Positions 11,356 through 23,344 are shown, counted from the stretch's first letter. The stretch is DNA of 64,000 bases from Blastobasis lacticolella (GCA_905147135.1 LR990042.1:14561545-14625544), one strand, 5' to 3'. Program-made: numbers and translations. Notes: generated by a model from the letters alone, not told the origin.

Positions 11356-11786
11356 GCTTGAGCAGCATGCCGAACGTTCAAAACATTGTGCGCGTCATTT
11401 TCTTAGAGCTTATATGAATAGACGAAAAAACGGGATAGCAAGATTCATAATCATTGTAGAGTGAGCGAACAGGGAATATTTGTGATTTGTGTTTAGTCTG
11501 GTATATCTGTGAATTTTGATGTCCTTAATTGGCAATTTTTTATGTAGTTTATGTAGCTGTGTATTGTCTATATATATTTTAGCTTTGTTATATGTGTATA
11601 TTCGCATGTAAGTGTATATTTCTACTTTCCATGTCCATCCATCTTTATAAGTCCATGTTGTTGACTTGCCTGTGTATCAAGCGGTTCTTTACACAAAGGT
11701 TGTCTGGTAGAGATCGCTTACAGCGATAAGGCCGCCTTTGCCCACAACTATTTATGTTTTTTTGTCGGAACTTTTTGTGTAATTAT
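11356..11786. other. AT-rich spacer, nothing recognised
   Basis: No exon or named repeat could be supported. Confidence 0.4.
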
Positions 11787-12573
11787 TAGGGATGGGCCGA
11801 AGTTCGTTTCACATTCGGTTTAACCGAATTTCGGTGGCTCAAACCGCACTTCGGCGTTCGGCCGAAATTCGGTTAAAAACCGAACATTCCTTACCAGAAA
11901 ACATTAAACTACTCAACTATATAGGCTAAAATAATAAAACAACTAAGACTAAGGCAGACATTAATACCACACGTTTAAACATACAGACAGGCCTTCAACC
12001 AGACAACTTCTCCGTTTGAGCTTTGCCGCAGTCGGGGTGAAAAACGGAGGATTCGCTTTCTTACCATCACGGGGTGCCAATCGGCTCCCAAGACTGTTGG
12101 ACTATTTAATTATTTAGTATATTAGGTAAGTAGATTAGAATAGGCAATGCAAAAATAGAATTTCGCCAAGCCAAGTTTCGACTATCTGTTTCAAAACTTT
12201 GAAGTGGATTATTTCGTATAAAATGCCGATTGCCTGTTTACCTTACGCATGACGTAAAAAACAGCACTAGCAAAGTGTTTGTTTGTAATTTTGTCCACAA
12301 TCGATGTGAGCTCTAAAGATTGGCGTAAGTAGGTATCCCAAATGTGTTCTAACCCTTCAAGAAAGTCGTTGAGGATATATCGACCTTCCAGAATATGATA
12401 GAAATATTATCGTTAAAGAACTCAGGACAGTTTTACAGCGCTTTCTGGAGTGCGGCAGAAAGACAGTCAAGAAAGCACAATGAAAAGAACCGAACTTCGG
12501 CCGAATTTTGCATTTTTACCGAATGTTCAGCCGAAGTTCGAATTCGGTCCAAATCACATTCGGCCCATCATTA
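11787..12573. mobile_element. Non-autonomous hAT element, 787 bp, 8-bp TSD
   Basis: Ends TAGGGATGGGCCGAAGTTCG and CGGCCCATCATTA are imperfect inverted repeats. The 8-bp duplication GTAATTAT is perfect (11779-11786 and 12574-12581). Both subterminal regions are dense in TTCGGTTAACCGAA-type palindromes, and the same motifs end the hAT fragment at 13038-13807, so the two belong to one family. Confidence 0.9.
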
Positions 12574-12609
12574 GTAATTATTCTTGTGTGAGCAATAAAG
12601 AATTTATCT

Positions 12610-13037
12610 TTCTATCTATCTGTGCCTGTAAGGCATTCCACCTGTGTGGCATTTCGCCATTTACCCTTGTGTGACATCTTACCTGAATCGTGCTATGGCA
12701 TACGTGATACAGGATATAAAATGAATAGACTCATAGTTTGACGATTGAGTGGCACTGACCAGAGTGACACCCGGCCTGTGTGACACCTAGTCTGTGTGGT
12801 ATTTCGCTTGTGTGCAGGCCCAGTTGCGTGGCGGCCTGGTTGCGTGGCGGCCCGTCTGATGTCGTTCGTCAGAGTGGTGGTTCGCCTGTATGGTGGTTCA
12901 TCTGTGTGTCATTTCTCCTGTTTGGTAACATAACTCTTATTTTTAAAATTAGGATAGCGCTGACAGAAGACAAAAAATCGTATGGCGTTTAATGAAGGAG
13001 TGTTTCAAATCTCATTCGAAGTAACATTGGGTCTTTT
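12610..13037 (+). repeat. Minisatellite-bearing repeat family V1, copy A
   Basis: This copy is the inverse of 25776-26200. It contains diverged units of the CCTGTGTGGCATTTCGC minisatellite and ends with a conserved 3' flank (AAGTAACATTGGGTCTTTTG). In this copy the array has only a few recognisable units. Confidence 0.75.
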
Positions 13038-13807
13038 GCCTTCCTGGCAAAATTTGTAAGATGGAGTGAAGATATTGGAAATTCGAGCAGTGATGAGGCA
13101 GCACAGAGGTCCTCACCATCCTCCAATAACGAAAACATACACAGAACGTTCTGGCGCTGCTACGAGGAACTGGCGGCAGAAATGTTACCCAATATAGAGG
13201 AAACCAAAACTCCCATTGCATCAGAGCTAGACAGATATCTCAATGATGTTCTACTGCCCAAAGACTTGTGTCCATATGACTGGTGGGCTAAGAATAAGGA
13301 CAAGTTCCCTAATATGAGTTACTTGGCTAGAATATTTTTGTCTACTCCTGGAAGCTCTGTATATTCTGAGCAACTTTTCTCAGAGGCAGGAAACGTGTAT
13401 GAACAAAAACGCAACAAGCTACTGCCAGATAACGCCGAATCTTTGGTGTTTTTGCACAATAACCTGCCTCTTGTAAATTTCAGATACTAATACAGAGATT
13501 AATAACAGATTTTTGATTTTCATTTGGTTATTAAAATATGTTTTCAGAATTAAAAAATTTTTTTGTTGTTCTGTTTGTGAAATAATAATGTTGATTTTAT
13601 TTGTTTAAAGGTAGAAAAGTTACGCATTATAGTTTCTAGTTACTGTTATTTGTTAGAAGAATACTAAATGATGCAAACATGTAAATTATTTTACTTTATC
13701 TTGCACCGAATGTTCGGCATTTTAACCGAATTTCGACCGAATTCCGAAGTACGGTTCAAGCAGTCGAAATTCGGTTAAACCGAATGCAAAACGAATTTCG
13801 GCCCATC
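13038..13807 (+). pseudogene. hAT transposase C-terminal fragment plus 3' terminus
   Basis: A frame open from about 13038 to the stop at 13488-13490 (about 150 codons) encodes the hAT dimerisation region: DWWAKNKDKFPNMSYLAR, then SSVYSEQLFSEAGN, KRNKLLPDN and LVFLHNN. The DDE catalytic core and BED zinc finger are missing, because the 5' side is replaced by repeat V1. The distal 13700-13807 holds the TTCGGTTAAACCGAA-type subterminal repeats and a decayed terminal GGCCCATC. It is probably the remains of the autonomous partner of the element at 11787. Confidence 0.85.
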
Positions 13808-13814
13808 GTTGTTG

Positions 13815-13965
13815 TGTTGGGCAGCAAGGGCTGTTTCAAATATGCAGCAGGCATGATTTGGAACGACCTGCCTCCGGGGGCTAGTCAGAGTCACTAAAAC
13901 TACATTTATCAAACATTTTAAATCTTGGCTGCTCTCGAAGCAGGCTCTGGTGTGACTGCGCGGTG
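13815..13965 (+). pseudogene. LINE 3'-end remnant
   Basis: One frame gives FKYAAGMIWNDLPPGAS and, after a shift, FIKHFKSWLLSKQ. This is the xxWNxLP...FKxxLK tail typical of CR1/jockey-type LINE proteins. The fragment is frameshifted and short. Confidence 0.6.
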
Positions 13966-14020
13966 GGGTGGCTGTCTGTGTGCTTTGGTGGCTTGTGTTT
14001 TTTTATTTGTGTTTCTTCTC

Positions 14021-14321
14021 ACTGGGTACGTTGTGTTGGATAATATTGTATTTGTCAATAGTTTTCAACCATATTAGAGGTTGTAATAATAATGGTACAT
14101 AGTGCCAACTTCTAAAAATATTTCATTTTACATTTCATTCAACCTTTAGCAGTTTTGTTTATATTAATAAACATTTTATTTTTAAGTTTAGTATTAGTTG
14201 GCTGCATAAAATCACTGCCACCATCATACAGATTAAAAAAAGATTACCAAAATTGTAGGAGCGCCATCTATTGATGCTTTTTGAAACAAACTATCAATAC
14301 CTACTGGAAAACTCCTCATTG
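14021..14321 (+). mobile_element. MITE M1, 5'-truncated copy
   Basis: It matches the M1 body from ACTGGGTACGTTGT to the 3' end ACTCCTCATTG. The first 110 bp or so are missing. Confidence 0.8.
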
Positions 14322-15171
14322 TATAAAATTTTAATACTCAAATCTTGTAAATAACGGTCCTCAATTTTATATGTATAAATTAGGGTTTTATATCAAAAAT
14401 GTACCTAAATGACATTTTTAATGTTCTGACATTTCATGAAACAACTTTTAACGGATTAATCGCGTATTTACCTACGTTTATTTACATTTATTTGTTTTTC
14501 TAGGTTTCCTAAAGATCAGACATGGCGATGTCTGGGTTTGGCAAATTGGAAATGTTGCGTTGTAAACATTTTGAAGAACAAGATAATAAGTAGGTGCAAG
14601 TCACTTCAGTTCTGGTATATTTTATGTAGAAGGCATCATATTCAATTTATTGTAAAGTCACAAAGGCCAACCTGTGGATAATGAAGATACTTCTAACTAA
14701 CGATAAATAAGTAGTACCTACTTAGTTTAGAAGTTATGAGACAACAAATAAACATTTATACCGGTCAAAATCCTCAAAACCCTCCTTCACGCAAAAGCAA
14801 GCACTGCCGATTCACAGTATGTAGGATCGAGGCATCAAAAAGACGGTGGTATCAGGGCGTGGGTTTGATTCACTAGACACCTTATCTTTTATTATAATGT
14901 CAAAATAAAATTATAAGGACAATTTAAAAAAAATGTCAAAATCATCCGGAGCGAAATATACTCACAAGTCAGATTTGTTTATATTCGTTCGTTAATCGTA
15001 ACATTGCAGATGGGCTGCCTTGTTCCGTCCCTGCATTTGCATTAGTGTGTGTGTTCTCCCTGCTTCTGTAGATACATTTTTGTCTCTATGCTTACAGGCT
15101 AAATGTCACACAGGTAGAATGCCACCATAGAGTAATCCAATCCGCCAATCCTTCGACCAAATCGGTACTAA
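14322..15171. other. AT-rich spacer
   Basis: No supported gene. A 23-codon frame at about 14521 follows an acceptor-like TTTTTCTAG but is too short to call. At 15098-15128 there is a remnant of the minisatellite family V1 (AAATGTCACACAGGTAGAAT). Confidence 0.4.
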
Positions 15172-16746
15172 CACCCGGTTTCTTAACGCTTGTCAACGCA
15201 AAAATTACGTAACAGCTTGTTAATCTCTGATTAAATGCTAACAGCTTGTCAACGGATTGTCAAATTTCCAATTAACGGCTGATTAATGTAATTTTGGGTT
15301 TCCGGATAACTTTTTCTCATGTTAACTGTATGTTATCGTCTTGTTATTTTAATAAGCGAAAATCGAGCAATTAACCGATTGTCAAAAATTATATCCGATT
15401 TCTTGGTCTAGGTCTTGATCCTGGCCCTGGTCCAAGTTCTAGTTTTGGTCCAAGACAAAGTCCAGGTCTAGGGTCCAGGTTCTGGTCCAGGACCATGACC
15501 AAAACTGGAACCTTGATCACAATTTGAGTTTGAACCAGAACCAGCACATAGACCATAAACATTAGCTGGACCAGGACCTAGTTCGGGGCCAGGACCTGGA
15601 CCTGAAACAGGACCTGGTCCGAAGCCAGGACCTGGACATGAACCACGTACTGGTCCGGGTCCAGGACCTGGACCTGAATCAGTACCTGGTCCGGGGCCAG
15701 GATTTGGATCTGAACCAGGACCTGGTCCGAAGCCAGGACCTGGACCTGAACCACAAACTGGTCCCGGTCCAGGACCTGAACCAGTAACTGGTCCGTGGCC
15801 GGGACTTGGACCTGAACTAGGACCTGGTCTGAGGCCAGGACATGGACCTGAAACAGAACCTGGTCCGGGGCTAGAACCTGGACCTGAACCACGAACCGGC
15901 CCGTGTCCAGGACTCGAACCAAGATTTAGACATAGACATAGACATAGACATTATTTATTTTGACATCACAATACTCATAATACAAAACTCATGGAGCCAG
16001 TTACATTTTTATATCTAAATTTAACATAAGTATATATATTTAAAACCTATTCAATAAATGCGATTCGAATTTGGAGTTATACGATGTCAAAAAGGGCCCG
16101 GACTCAGCATTAGCTGCAGCAGAATGATGCAGCGCTGATTTTCAGCAGGACCTTAATTTAATGGGATTATTGGGAGAAACTCACAGAATCGATAGCCGAT
16201 GGGGCGGATGTTCTTGAGTGGCGAACTGGATGGCCTCCCAAGATATGGACGAACGACTTCCTTAAGGTCCTAGGGAGCCGATGTATGAACGATAACAGAC
16301 TCGACCGGAGTGTAAGCCGTGGGAGGCCTGTATTCAGCGGTGGATCCGGACTTACCTAACTGCCTAAAGATGATGATGATGGGATTACTGACCCACTGGA
16401 ACCAGTGACCTTATAACAAAAACATTGTTATAAGTTCTCTTTTCTCGCTCTGTATATTTTTTCGATTATTTTCGATTTTACACGAAAACTATACGATTTT
16501 GGCTTCAAACGGCCGAGAGACAAAGACAAATCAAAGCATTAGACAGAAACAAAACATATATGAGTGCATGAGTGTGACTGATTTTAGCAGAGGTAGCCAG
16601 ACGAAAAAGTTAATCACCTGTTAATGGTCGATTAGCTAATTTTAGATTAATTGGCATTTCAGAAACCCACGGTGGTTTAACAGCTTGTTAAATGTGACAG
16701 TCTGTTAGCTAATCAATGATTTGACATACGTTTCAGAAACCGGGTG
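15172..16746. mobile_element. TAA-flanked inverted-repeat element H1, copy 1 (1575 bp)
   Basis: Ends CACCCGGTTTCT and AGAAACCGGGTG are flanked by TAA on both sides (15169-15171, 16747-16749), a pattern of PIF/Harbinger-type elements (TWA target). Extended subterminal repeats (AACAGCTTGTTAA, TTTGACAA) occur near both ends. The interior has a 36-bp minisatellite (15405-15910) and, at 16140-16385, a LINE-like 3' tail ending in (GAT)n. No transposase frame is present. The superfamily is an inference from the 3-bp duplication. Confidence 0.75.
15405..15910. repeat. 36-bp minisatellite inside H1 copy 1
   Basis: About a dozen units follow the pattern GGTCC-GGNCCAGGACCTGGACCTGAACC-AGGACCT, mostly 36 bp with some 30-bp variants. 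Because units are multiples of 3, frames stay open on both strands (up to 114 codons, Gly/Pro or Val/Gln-rich), which is a by-product rather than a gene. Confidence 0.85.
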
Positions 16747-16774
16747 TAAGTCAGTCATAGGTAACATACGTAAT

Positions 16775-19700
16775 TACGGTCTACGAGTTACGCAACAAGT
16801 AATCGTCATAGACCTGAACAACTGTTTACGGTGTCATCTCTACATAAACAGCATTATCTCTACTGCCCAACATCTAAATCAAGGATATCAATCATGAAAA
16901 GCTCTCACGTCTATCGCCAGTGATAGGTAACAGTCTATCTGTTATCACAACAAAACTAAGCAAGTAATAATCATCGTCATCGATTTTAACTGTTCGATCG
17001 AGTCTGCTCTATATTGACTTAACGTTACGTTTAAGCTCCCATTTTGAAACGATTTAACAATGTTTACAATAACGAAGGCATCCCATATCCAGCCGCTATT
17101 AAAAAAAAATCGCAACATTAAACTTGCCACCTACAGTCACAACAACGAGACTTTCGGGGCTCTGAGCCCAATGAGTCACACACATGACTCCCGGGCCACT
17201 CCAAGTCAGCCAAATAAATTAGGATGTTTGACCTCAACAAAAGTTCAGGTACTACTAAACTTGTACTGGCAGGATATGAAATCTCACCATTGCTTACACT
17301 GCCTCCCTCATCTTACTGGTACAACTATAGAACTCGAAATAGTTACTTTATATCGGTAATCAAGGAAATTTCATGACTCGAAGCTATAGTTAACATTATG
17401 TAACTGACTATTGAGCAATCACCAAAATATCTAGACATTTATCACCATTATCGTTCAACATTTTTTCACAAAGATTGAAACAACTATCATCTGTTAGCTA
17501 CGCTTCCATAGCCTCCACCAGGCCGGTAAGCAACCATAAAACTCTCCCATAGGCTCCATCAGCCCACCATCATCGATAAAACACGATCACCTTTATCCGG
17601 TGATGCTACAAAAATTTAAAAAAAAACGTTCTCTTAAATCTTACAAAAACCTTGGCTCGATAGTCGTCACGTATTGAGTTAGCTTCTTAGATAGATCCGT
17701 CTAACAAACTCTTAATCCAGGTCAAACTAAGTCACATTAACATAGTATAAATGGTTTTCGGTCAAACTAAATCACAGGTTTATCTTTAGTCACTCAAAAC
17801 ATAATTTGAACATATTATTATATTAGACGGGACTTGGACGCGACGTACCTTTATGATTTGTTTGTTTGTGAACAAATTGACAATTTTATGTGAGGGTAGG
17901 AATCTACTAGCACATCACCGCAGCTGTCACCTCCCACGGCAGTCGTCTCGTGACCACGGTGGGTGTAACCCTACCGAAACATCGGGAAAACAAATCATAA
18001 AGGTACGTCGCGTCCAAGTCCCGTCTAATATAATAATATGTGTAAAGAACACGAGTTTAGTTTGAAACATAATTTGAAATTATCAATCGTCAATCAGTTA
18101 CTCGTATTTACTTTTTTCGATTAATAACTTGATAAGTACCAACATAACATAGTATCTATGTTATATCTCTGTATTTCTTTATTGTGTGCAATAAACTGTT
18201 AAATAAATAAATAAATAAAATTACGTTACCAACCAAACTATTTTTTTTTTCTATGTAGTAAAAGAAACGTATGATCCCAGTTTTACCGTGGATATTCATA
18301 ACATTAAGAAACTACGACCACAATGACAAACAATATATTGAAATAGGGAAAATTTCGTTCCAATTTCTCCGGTTAAATGTAAACACACACTACTAATTAT
18401 TTTTTTTTCGAAACCTTTTGGCACCCTCCCGCTCGCATAAAATCGCGGAGATCTGTACGGGGTCATTATTGAAATTTAGCACATTCGAAGCCTATATGGA
18501 GCGTGTTCTAAGACACAAGATCTTAAAGTACACCAGCTAATTGTTCCACAAAGTTACTGCTACGGCATCCCTGCCAACCTGTAATTATCAAATATTTAGT
18601 CAATCAACAATCTGAAACGACTTATGGTGACGGGAAAAGTCGAAGGCAAGAAACCCAGAGGCTGAAGTCCGAAGAGATGGGTGAACCACATATTCGAATA
18701 ACTGGATACATCCGTCAACGTCGCATTACATCAGGCGACTGATTGAAAAACTCCGAAGATGTCACAATCCTCAGCAGTGAGGCACGATCAAGAAGAAGAA
18801 GTCAATCAGCAGCAGCACCACCATAACTATGCTTACGTACTTAATTTATAAAAATAGTAGGACTATGCTTTAAAGTATTTCTTATTCTTGTTTTCCGATA
18901 ACTGACGTGACGTTGGTAATACGTAAAATCGTTAACATGTCGTTTTAAGATGGTAAAATGATCTTAGATTAAATTTTAATGTTACCAGTGCAGCGTTGCA
19001 TTGCAATGTTGTTCTCGTAGGTGAAGCGAGCCGTTGTACACCATTATTATGCAATAGAAGATAATAATTGAATTAGTAAAACAAAAAAATAAAAAACGAT
19101 TCACGCTGTTTTTTAATTATTTAAATTAATTTTATCTGCAGAAATCAAATAATATAATTGTGGTGTCAAACCACACTGCTAAATAAATTTAAATATAAAC
19201 ATTTACTTTAAAGGCATTGAATAAACTTTAACTGGCTAATTTAGAAACTACACAAATTATTTAACTAAACAAATTTTTTTTTATAAGAAAAAATAACACA
19301 ATGTTTTACATAAGTAATCCACATTAAGTTACGCAAAAACAAAGAAACCATATCAAAGTGCCGTCCATAAGTAAGTTTCACTCGATTTTTATTAATGGTG
19401 TCAATATCCCAGTGGTTCTCTCGAAGGCCCGGGGTCTGCCTTGACCATGACCCATGATTTGGTACAGCTGATTTGTTGTTTACATTATAAATCCCCCAAT
19501 TTCTATGCCGAAGTCTTTGTCTTAAATCTCGAGGTGTTTGGACTCTTGGCTGCGCTTTGAACGTGTTAAATCATTTTACATTTCAATGTAGGCTACTCAA
19601 CTGGATTGAATAATCACTTTCCTTTTATTATTACGGTTCCACGTAGCGTATCTGCATTTTATTTGTCGCTTTTCATCATTACCATCTCTTGGGCATTGCG

Positions 19701-19783
19701 TTCGTTATCATCGCTTCTGATGTCGTCGCGTCATGGAAAGGTGTATCAGGATCATTGTCATCAGGGTGGTTATATCAGTATTA
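16775..19783. repeat. Long repeat C, copy 1 (~3.0 kb)
   Basis: It is collinear with 26811-29967 at roughly 80-90% identity by eye. It carries a LINE-like 3' tail at 18620-18800 (KVEGKKPRG, SPKRWVNHI, then AGCAGTGAGGCACGATCAAG), a SINE scrap at 19425-19475, and a 254-bp hairpin insertion. It lacks an approximately 480-bp segment present in copy 2 (28690-29165). Homology runs about 65 bp into the LTR-like repeat and stops at 19783. No open frame is conserved between copies with protein-like constraint. Confidence 0.8.
17811..18064. mobile_element. Hairpin insertion, 53-bp perfect arms, 14-bp TSD
   Basis: Arms 17811-17863 and 17988-18040 are exact inverted repeats (CATATTATTATATTAGACGG...). The insert ends with a further 24 bp (18041-18064). 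It is flanked by AAACATAATTTGAA on both sides (17797-17810, 18065-18078), and the paralogous position in copy 2 (about 27790) has one such site. The loop contains a GC-richer segment (17900-17985). Confidence 0.85.
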
Positions 19784-21170
19784 CGAGCGTCCGGCCTGCG
19801 TCTGCGATTGTTTTAGCGGCGTTAGACCCCACTGCATCTGAAGCTTCGACATGGAAAGAAACCCCGCGCGGCATGTTGCAATCAACCATTAAAAGAATCG
19901 ATAGTACAATATATAAGAGCACTCGTATGCACAACAGCTCATACACCGGGTGTGTTTTGGGAAGGCCAGTCGACGAACAAAAAACTCAATCATGAAACTG
20001 GTCGGTACAGTGCAGTGACCTTCTGGAATGCAGTGTTTGTGAACAAACAGCAACTAAGAGATGAAAACTTGTAACGTTGGTTGTTTTCAGTAGCCGTATT
20101 CACAATGGCAAAATGGATTCGCCACTCACGAATTTCGTGTCGAATCGTTCGGAAACGGTTTCGAATCATTGTGAATACGGCTACAGTTCTTGGTACTCGC
20201 GTTGGTCGCGGTCGCGGCGGCGGCGCCCCAGAACCAACAAGACGTGCAAATCCTTCGTTACGATACTGATCATGGATTGGATAGTTACAATTATGGGTCA
20301 GTATTACTAACATAACCCGGCCGCGTACCGTTAAACGGCTTCCACGCGACAAATGACCTATTATAAACATTCTATAGGAAGCAGATGGATATGGGAGGCA
20401 CGTAGCATTATGGAGTAATCGTAACACTTCAGTGGGAGGTCGATATCTCGCCACGGGTTTCCTGCAGTTGATGTGATTATGATGCATTGATTTACTAATA
20501 CCATTGAGGACCCAAAGGCGTACCAAGATTAATGATTAACATTCATAGGTACGAGTTGTCTGACGGCACCAAACACGAAGAGCAGGGGCAGTTGAAGAAC
20601 CAAGGTACTGAGAACAAGGCGCTCACGGTCCGTGGCTAGTACTCCTGGACGACAACGGCTTCCAGCCAACCATCCGAGCAAGGCCCCGGAGGCAGTGTAC
20701 CCTCAGCGGTAATCGCCTCACTACTCGGTTAAATAGTGTCGATGTTTCCCTTCCTAGGGAAAGTGTAAATAGTAGGAATTAAATTATGAACCTGTATGTA
20801 ATATTTTCATTAGATTAAATTGTAAATACCATTGTTTAATTGTCTTTTACTCGTTGTTCTTTAGTTACACCCAATACCTTGCCTAGTCCATTGATTACAA
20901 AGGAAAATTGAAAATTTCTTGGAAACAAGGAAAAATATTGACAAAATGGTGGGCTACATCAACAATACAACCTAAACAAAACATAAAAACGATTCTAAAT
21001 TATAGTAATATCGTAACAAGATGAAAATAGATACTAATAAAAAAAATATAACAAAATAATAATTTACTTATATAAAAGTACCTATAATAAAAAAAATATT
21101 TCAAAACATAATATCGGCACCATAATAATAGACAGGTACAAACATTCTAATTTCGTTAAGAAATTGTTGA
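19784..21170. other. Non-coding region with one small MITE
   Basis: Frames of 129 and 178 codons are present (19606-19995 +, 20526-19990 -), but their composition is irregular and the second runs through a MITE, so I do not call genes. The 20310-20740 stretch is GC-richer and may be TE-derived. Confidence 0.4.
20091..20183. mobile_element. Small palindromic MITE (93 bp)
   Basis: TAGCCGTATTCACAATG and CATTGTGAATACGGCTA form the ends, with CAG on both flanks. The interior also folds (CGAATTTCG, CGAATCGTTCGG). Confidence 0.75.
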
Positions 21171-21970
21171 TTATTTATTACAATCAAATGTTGTAGAATT
21201 TGATTCTGCAGACGAATCTTCCATATCAAGCGACAATAAATCATGTAGATCTTGCTCTTGATCAATCATCATTTGCTCCAAGACTACATCGCAGAGAATT
21301 TTATCCTCACAGGCACATATGGTACAGTTTTGTACTCCAAGAGTGGAATACAAACGCCTTACCTGATTTACAGTCAGCCATCCACGATTCTCGGGATCGA
21401 AACTTTTTAGGACAGCTTTCAAATGGCTGAAATTGAGATTATGCTACGTTTACAAGTGTATTTTTTTAAATATTATGTCGGCGCGAACGGAAAAGCGAAT
21501 GACCCACAAACGATTAACACTCGTACTTACGCTTCTGAATAAAGTACTGGAGGTGGAGTTAATCCCGCTCGAAAATACATACATTTATCAATAAGCTTTA
21601 GAAGATAACATTGTGGATTTGGACTTCTATCAGCCAAAACCTTAGCGAAAAGGAATTTAATTAGTTGGGGAATGCGATGTTGTTTAATGTATTCCTGAGT
21701 TACAGCGGCTCTGGATAATAGTTTAGTTTTCCTTGGGGGAATAATTGTGGAATCGGACTTCGTCTCTGCCTTTTCTAGACATTTGCATGAAGAAATTCCT
21801 GCACAATCTTTAGATTCTGGTTCATAAGGAAAATTATTTAGAGAATCCTGCTCTCCCGCCATTTCTAACTTTTTTATCGTTTCAATAGACGGTGATATTT
21901 TTTTGTTACTTTCTGCCTGGAAAGAGTCGGCGGCTGATATTGTTTCTGACACATCTTCAGACCAAGACAT
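21171..21970 (-). CDS. EFCAB10: EFCAB10-like protein (RIIa-like domain plus half EF-hand), 2 exons
   Basis: Exon 1 is 21970-21531, starting at ATG (MSWSEDVSETISAADS) and ending GC|GTAAGTACGA. Exon 2 is 21426-21171, after the acceptor TTTCAG; the split codon becomes GCC (Ala) and the protein is 231 residues. Residues 1-90 are acidic and low-complexity. At about 95-125 comes a DPY-30/RIIa-type dimerisation helix pair (EYIKQHRIPQLIKFLFAKV), then at about 150-175 a degenerate EF-hand (SFDPENRGWLTVNQVRRLY). This pairing is the layout of EF-hand calcium-binding domain protein 10, linked by family knowledge to cilia or sperm flagella. Only one EF-loop is seen and its calcium ligands are incomplete (D-x-E-x-R-x-W), so calcium binding is doubtful. 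Human EFCAB10 is shorter; the N-terminal extension is extra. The intron is 104 bp. Confidence 0.65.
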
Positions 21971-23160
21971 GTTTATTGTTCGTGTTCACCTATATTCTTT
22001 TATTTTATAAAAAAATTCTTGAAAGAAGGTAGAAGATAAGTTTTATTTATAGATATTTTCACAATATCTATGACAATACTATATCTGATAACGCTGCAAT
22101 AATTACTGATGAAAGAGCAGACAGTATCCAAATAGAAGCAGTAGACAGTATTTAAATGACGTTAATGTAAAATTTTATTTTCCTTCAATGACAATGGAAA
22201 CCAGAACCTACTAGTTTAGTCCTTAACGAAATCCTTTTTCGTTACAATTAAAAGTTTTGTTGGAGGTTTAGTCCATGTTTTGAGGAACTTGATTTGATAT
22301 CAAATGGCAACGATATCCCTTGGAGAGCTAACAGGCCAACTTACTAACTAACTACTACCAATTAATTACACTAACCACTGCTGGTCAGATACTATAACTG
22401 GCCTAGTAGATACCAACGTTACCCAAATGAATATTGTAAGCTTCCTATAATCTTGAATTTAATCCGGAATAGCCCTCCTAAACATTACGGCCTAAGACAA
22501 AAAAAATCTTCGAGTTTTTGTGACTCGACTTTTACTCGACATATTATGTATATAACTACTGTAAAAACCGGTCAAGACGTGGCGACCCCCGGTCAGTGTA
22601 GGGTTCTGTATATAGGCGTCCTGCACAGATGGCTTTTTCTGATTGGCCAAGACTAGTCATGTGCCATTGCCTGTCATAATATGCACGCAAAAGAGGGCTT
22701 TCTAATAGGTGCTATAAATACATTACAAAGTTACAAATTTTTTTTTTTTTTCAAATACATAATTCGTATAAAATATTTGCTTATCCAACTACATTTCGTA
22801 GGTTCGTTGACTATTACTCGTTAACTTGAAGAGTCCACTAGGCTGTGATAACATCCAATCATATGAAGTTAAAAGGATTTATAAGATATATTGAAACTTA
22901 TTACTACGTGAATATACCACACAAAATTTTAGCTTTCTAGTACTAGTTTTTAAATAAGCCGCGGACAGAGACATACGTACGCAACCATAAAAAAAGTATT
23001 TCATCATCCATTATCGTTATCGCTTGGCGTAAGCACGCATCAGTCGCGGTTGTATTCTACCGTGCGAGGGCCCGGGGTCTGCTTCCCTGCTTCTCTTTGT
23101 CCACTTCGTTCGGTCTTTGTCATCCATCGTGGTGAGTTAGTTGGTACGTCCGTTTTAATT
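21971..23160. other. Intergenic DNA 5' of the EFCAB10-like gene
   Basis: No gene is supported. At 23060-23125 there is a GC-rich scrap (GAGGGCCCGGGGTCTGCTTC) resembling an antisense LINE tail. 22740-22755 is a T-run. Confidence 0.4.
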
Positions 23161-23344
23161 TGACGACCTGAGTGGTTCAGTTGATCAAATGATGAATTTT
23201 AATTTCTGTTACGGGTCTGGGTGTAGTATGTATAATAAGTATGTATTAAAAATATATGAATAGTTTATCAGTTATCTATCACCCATAACACAAGCTTTGC
23301 TTACTTTTGGGCTAGATGGCGCTATGTGAAGTTTTCCAAGCATA
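23161..23344 (+). mobile_element. SINE family B, 5'-deleted copy
   Basis: It begins with the tRNA-like start GACGACCTGAGTGGTTCAG, lacks the rest of the tRNA head, and continues with the family body (TTTTAATTTCTGTTACGGGT... GGGCTAGATGGCGCTATGTG). It matches the copies at 45739 and 49917. Confidence 0.75.

Noticed and set aside
15578..15922. A Val/Gln-rich or Gly/Pro-rich protein in the 36-bp array (also 39958-40252)
   Set aside because: The unit length is a multiple of three and both strands are open. There is no start context, no splice sites, and the array sits inside a transposon.
19990..20526. A 178-residue protein on the minus strand
   Set aside because: The frame runs through a 93-bp palindromic MITE and has a random-looking composition with many Arg, Cys and Ser. 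It has no family resemblance.
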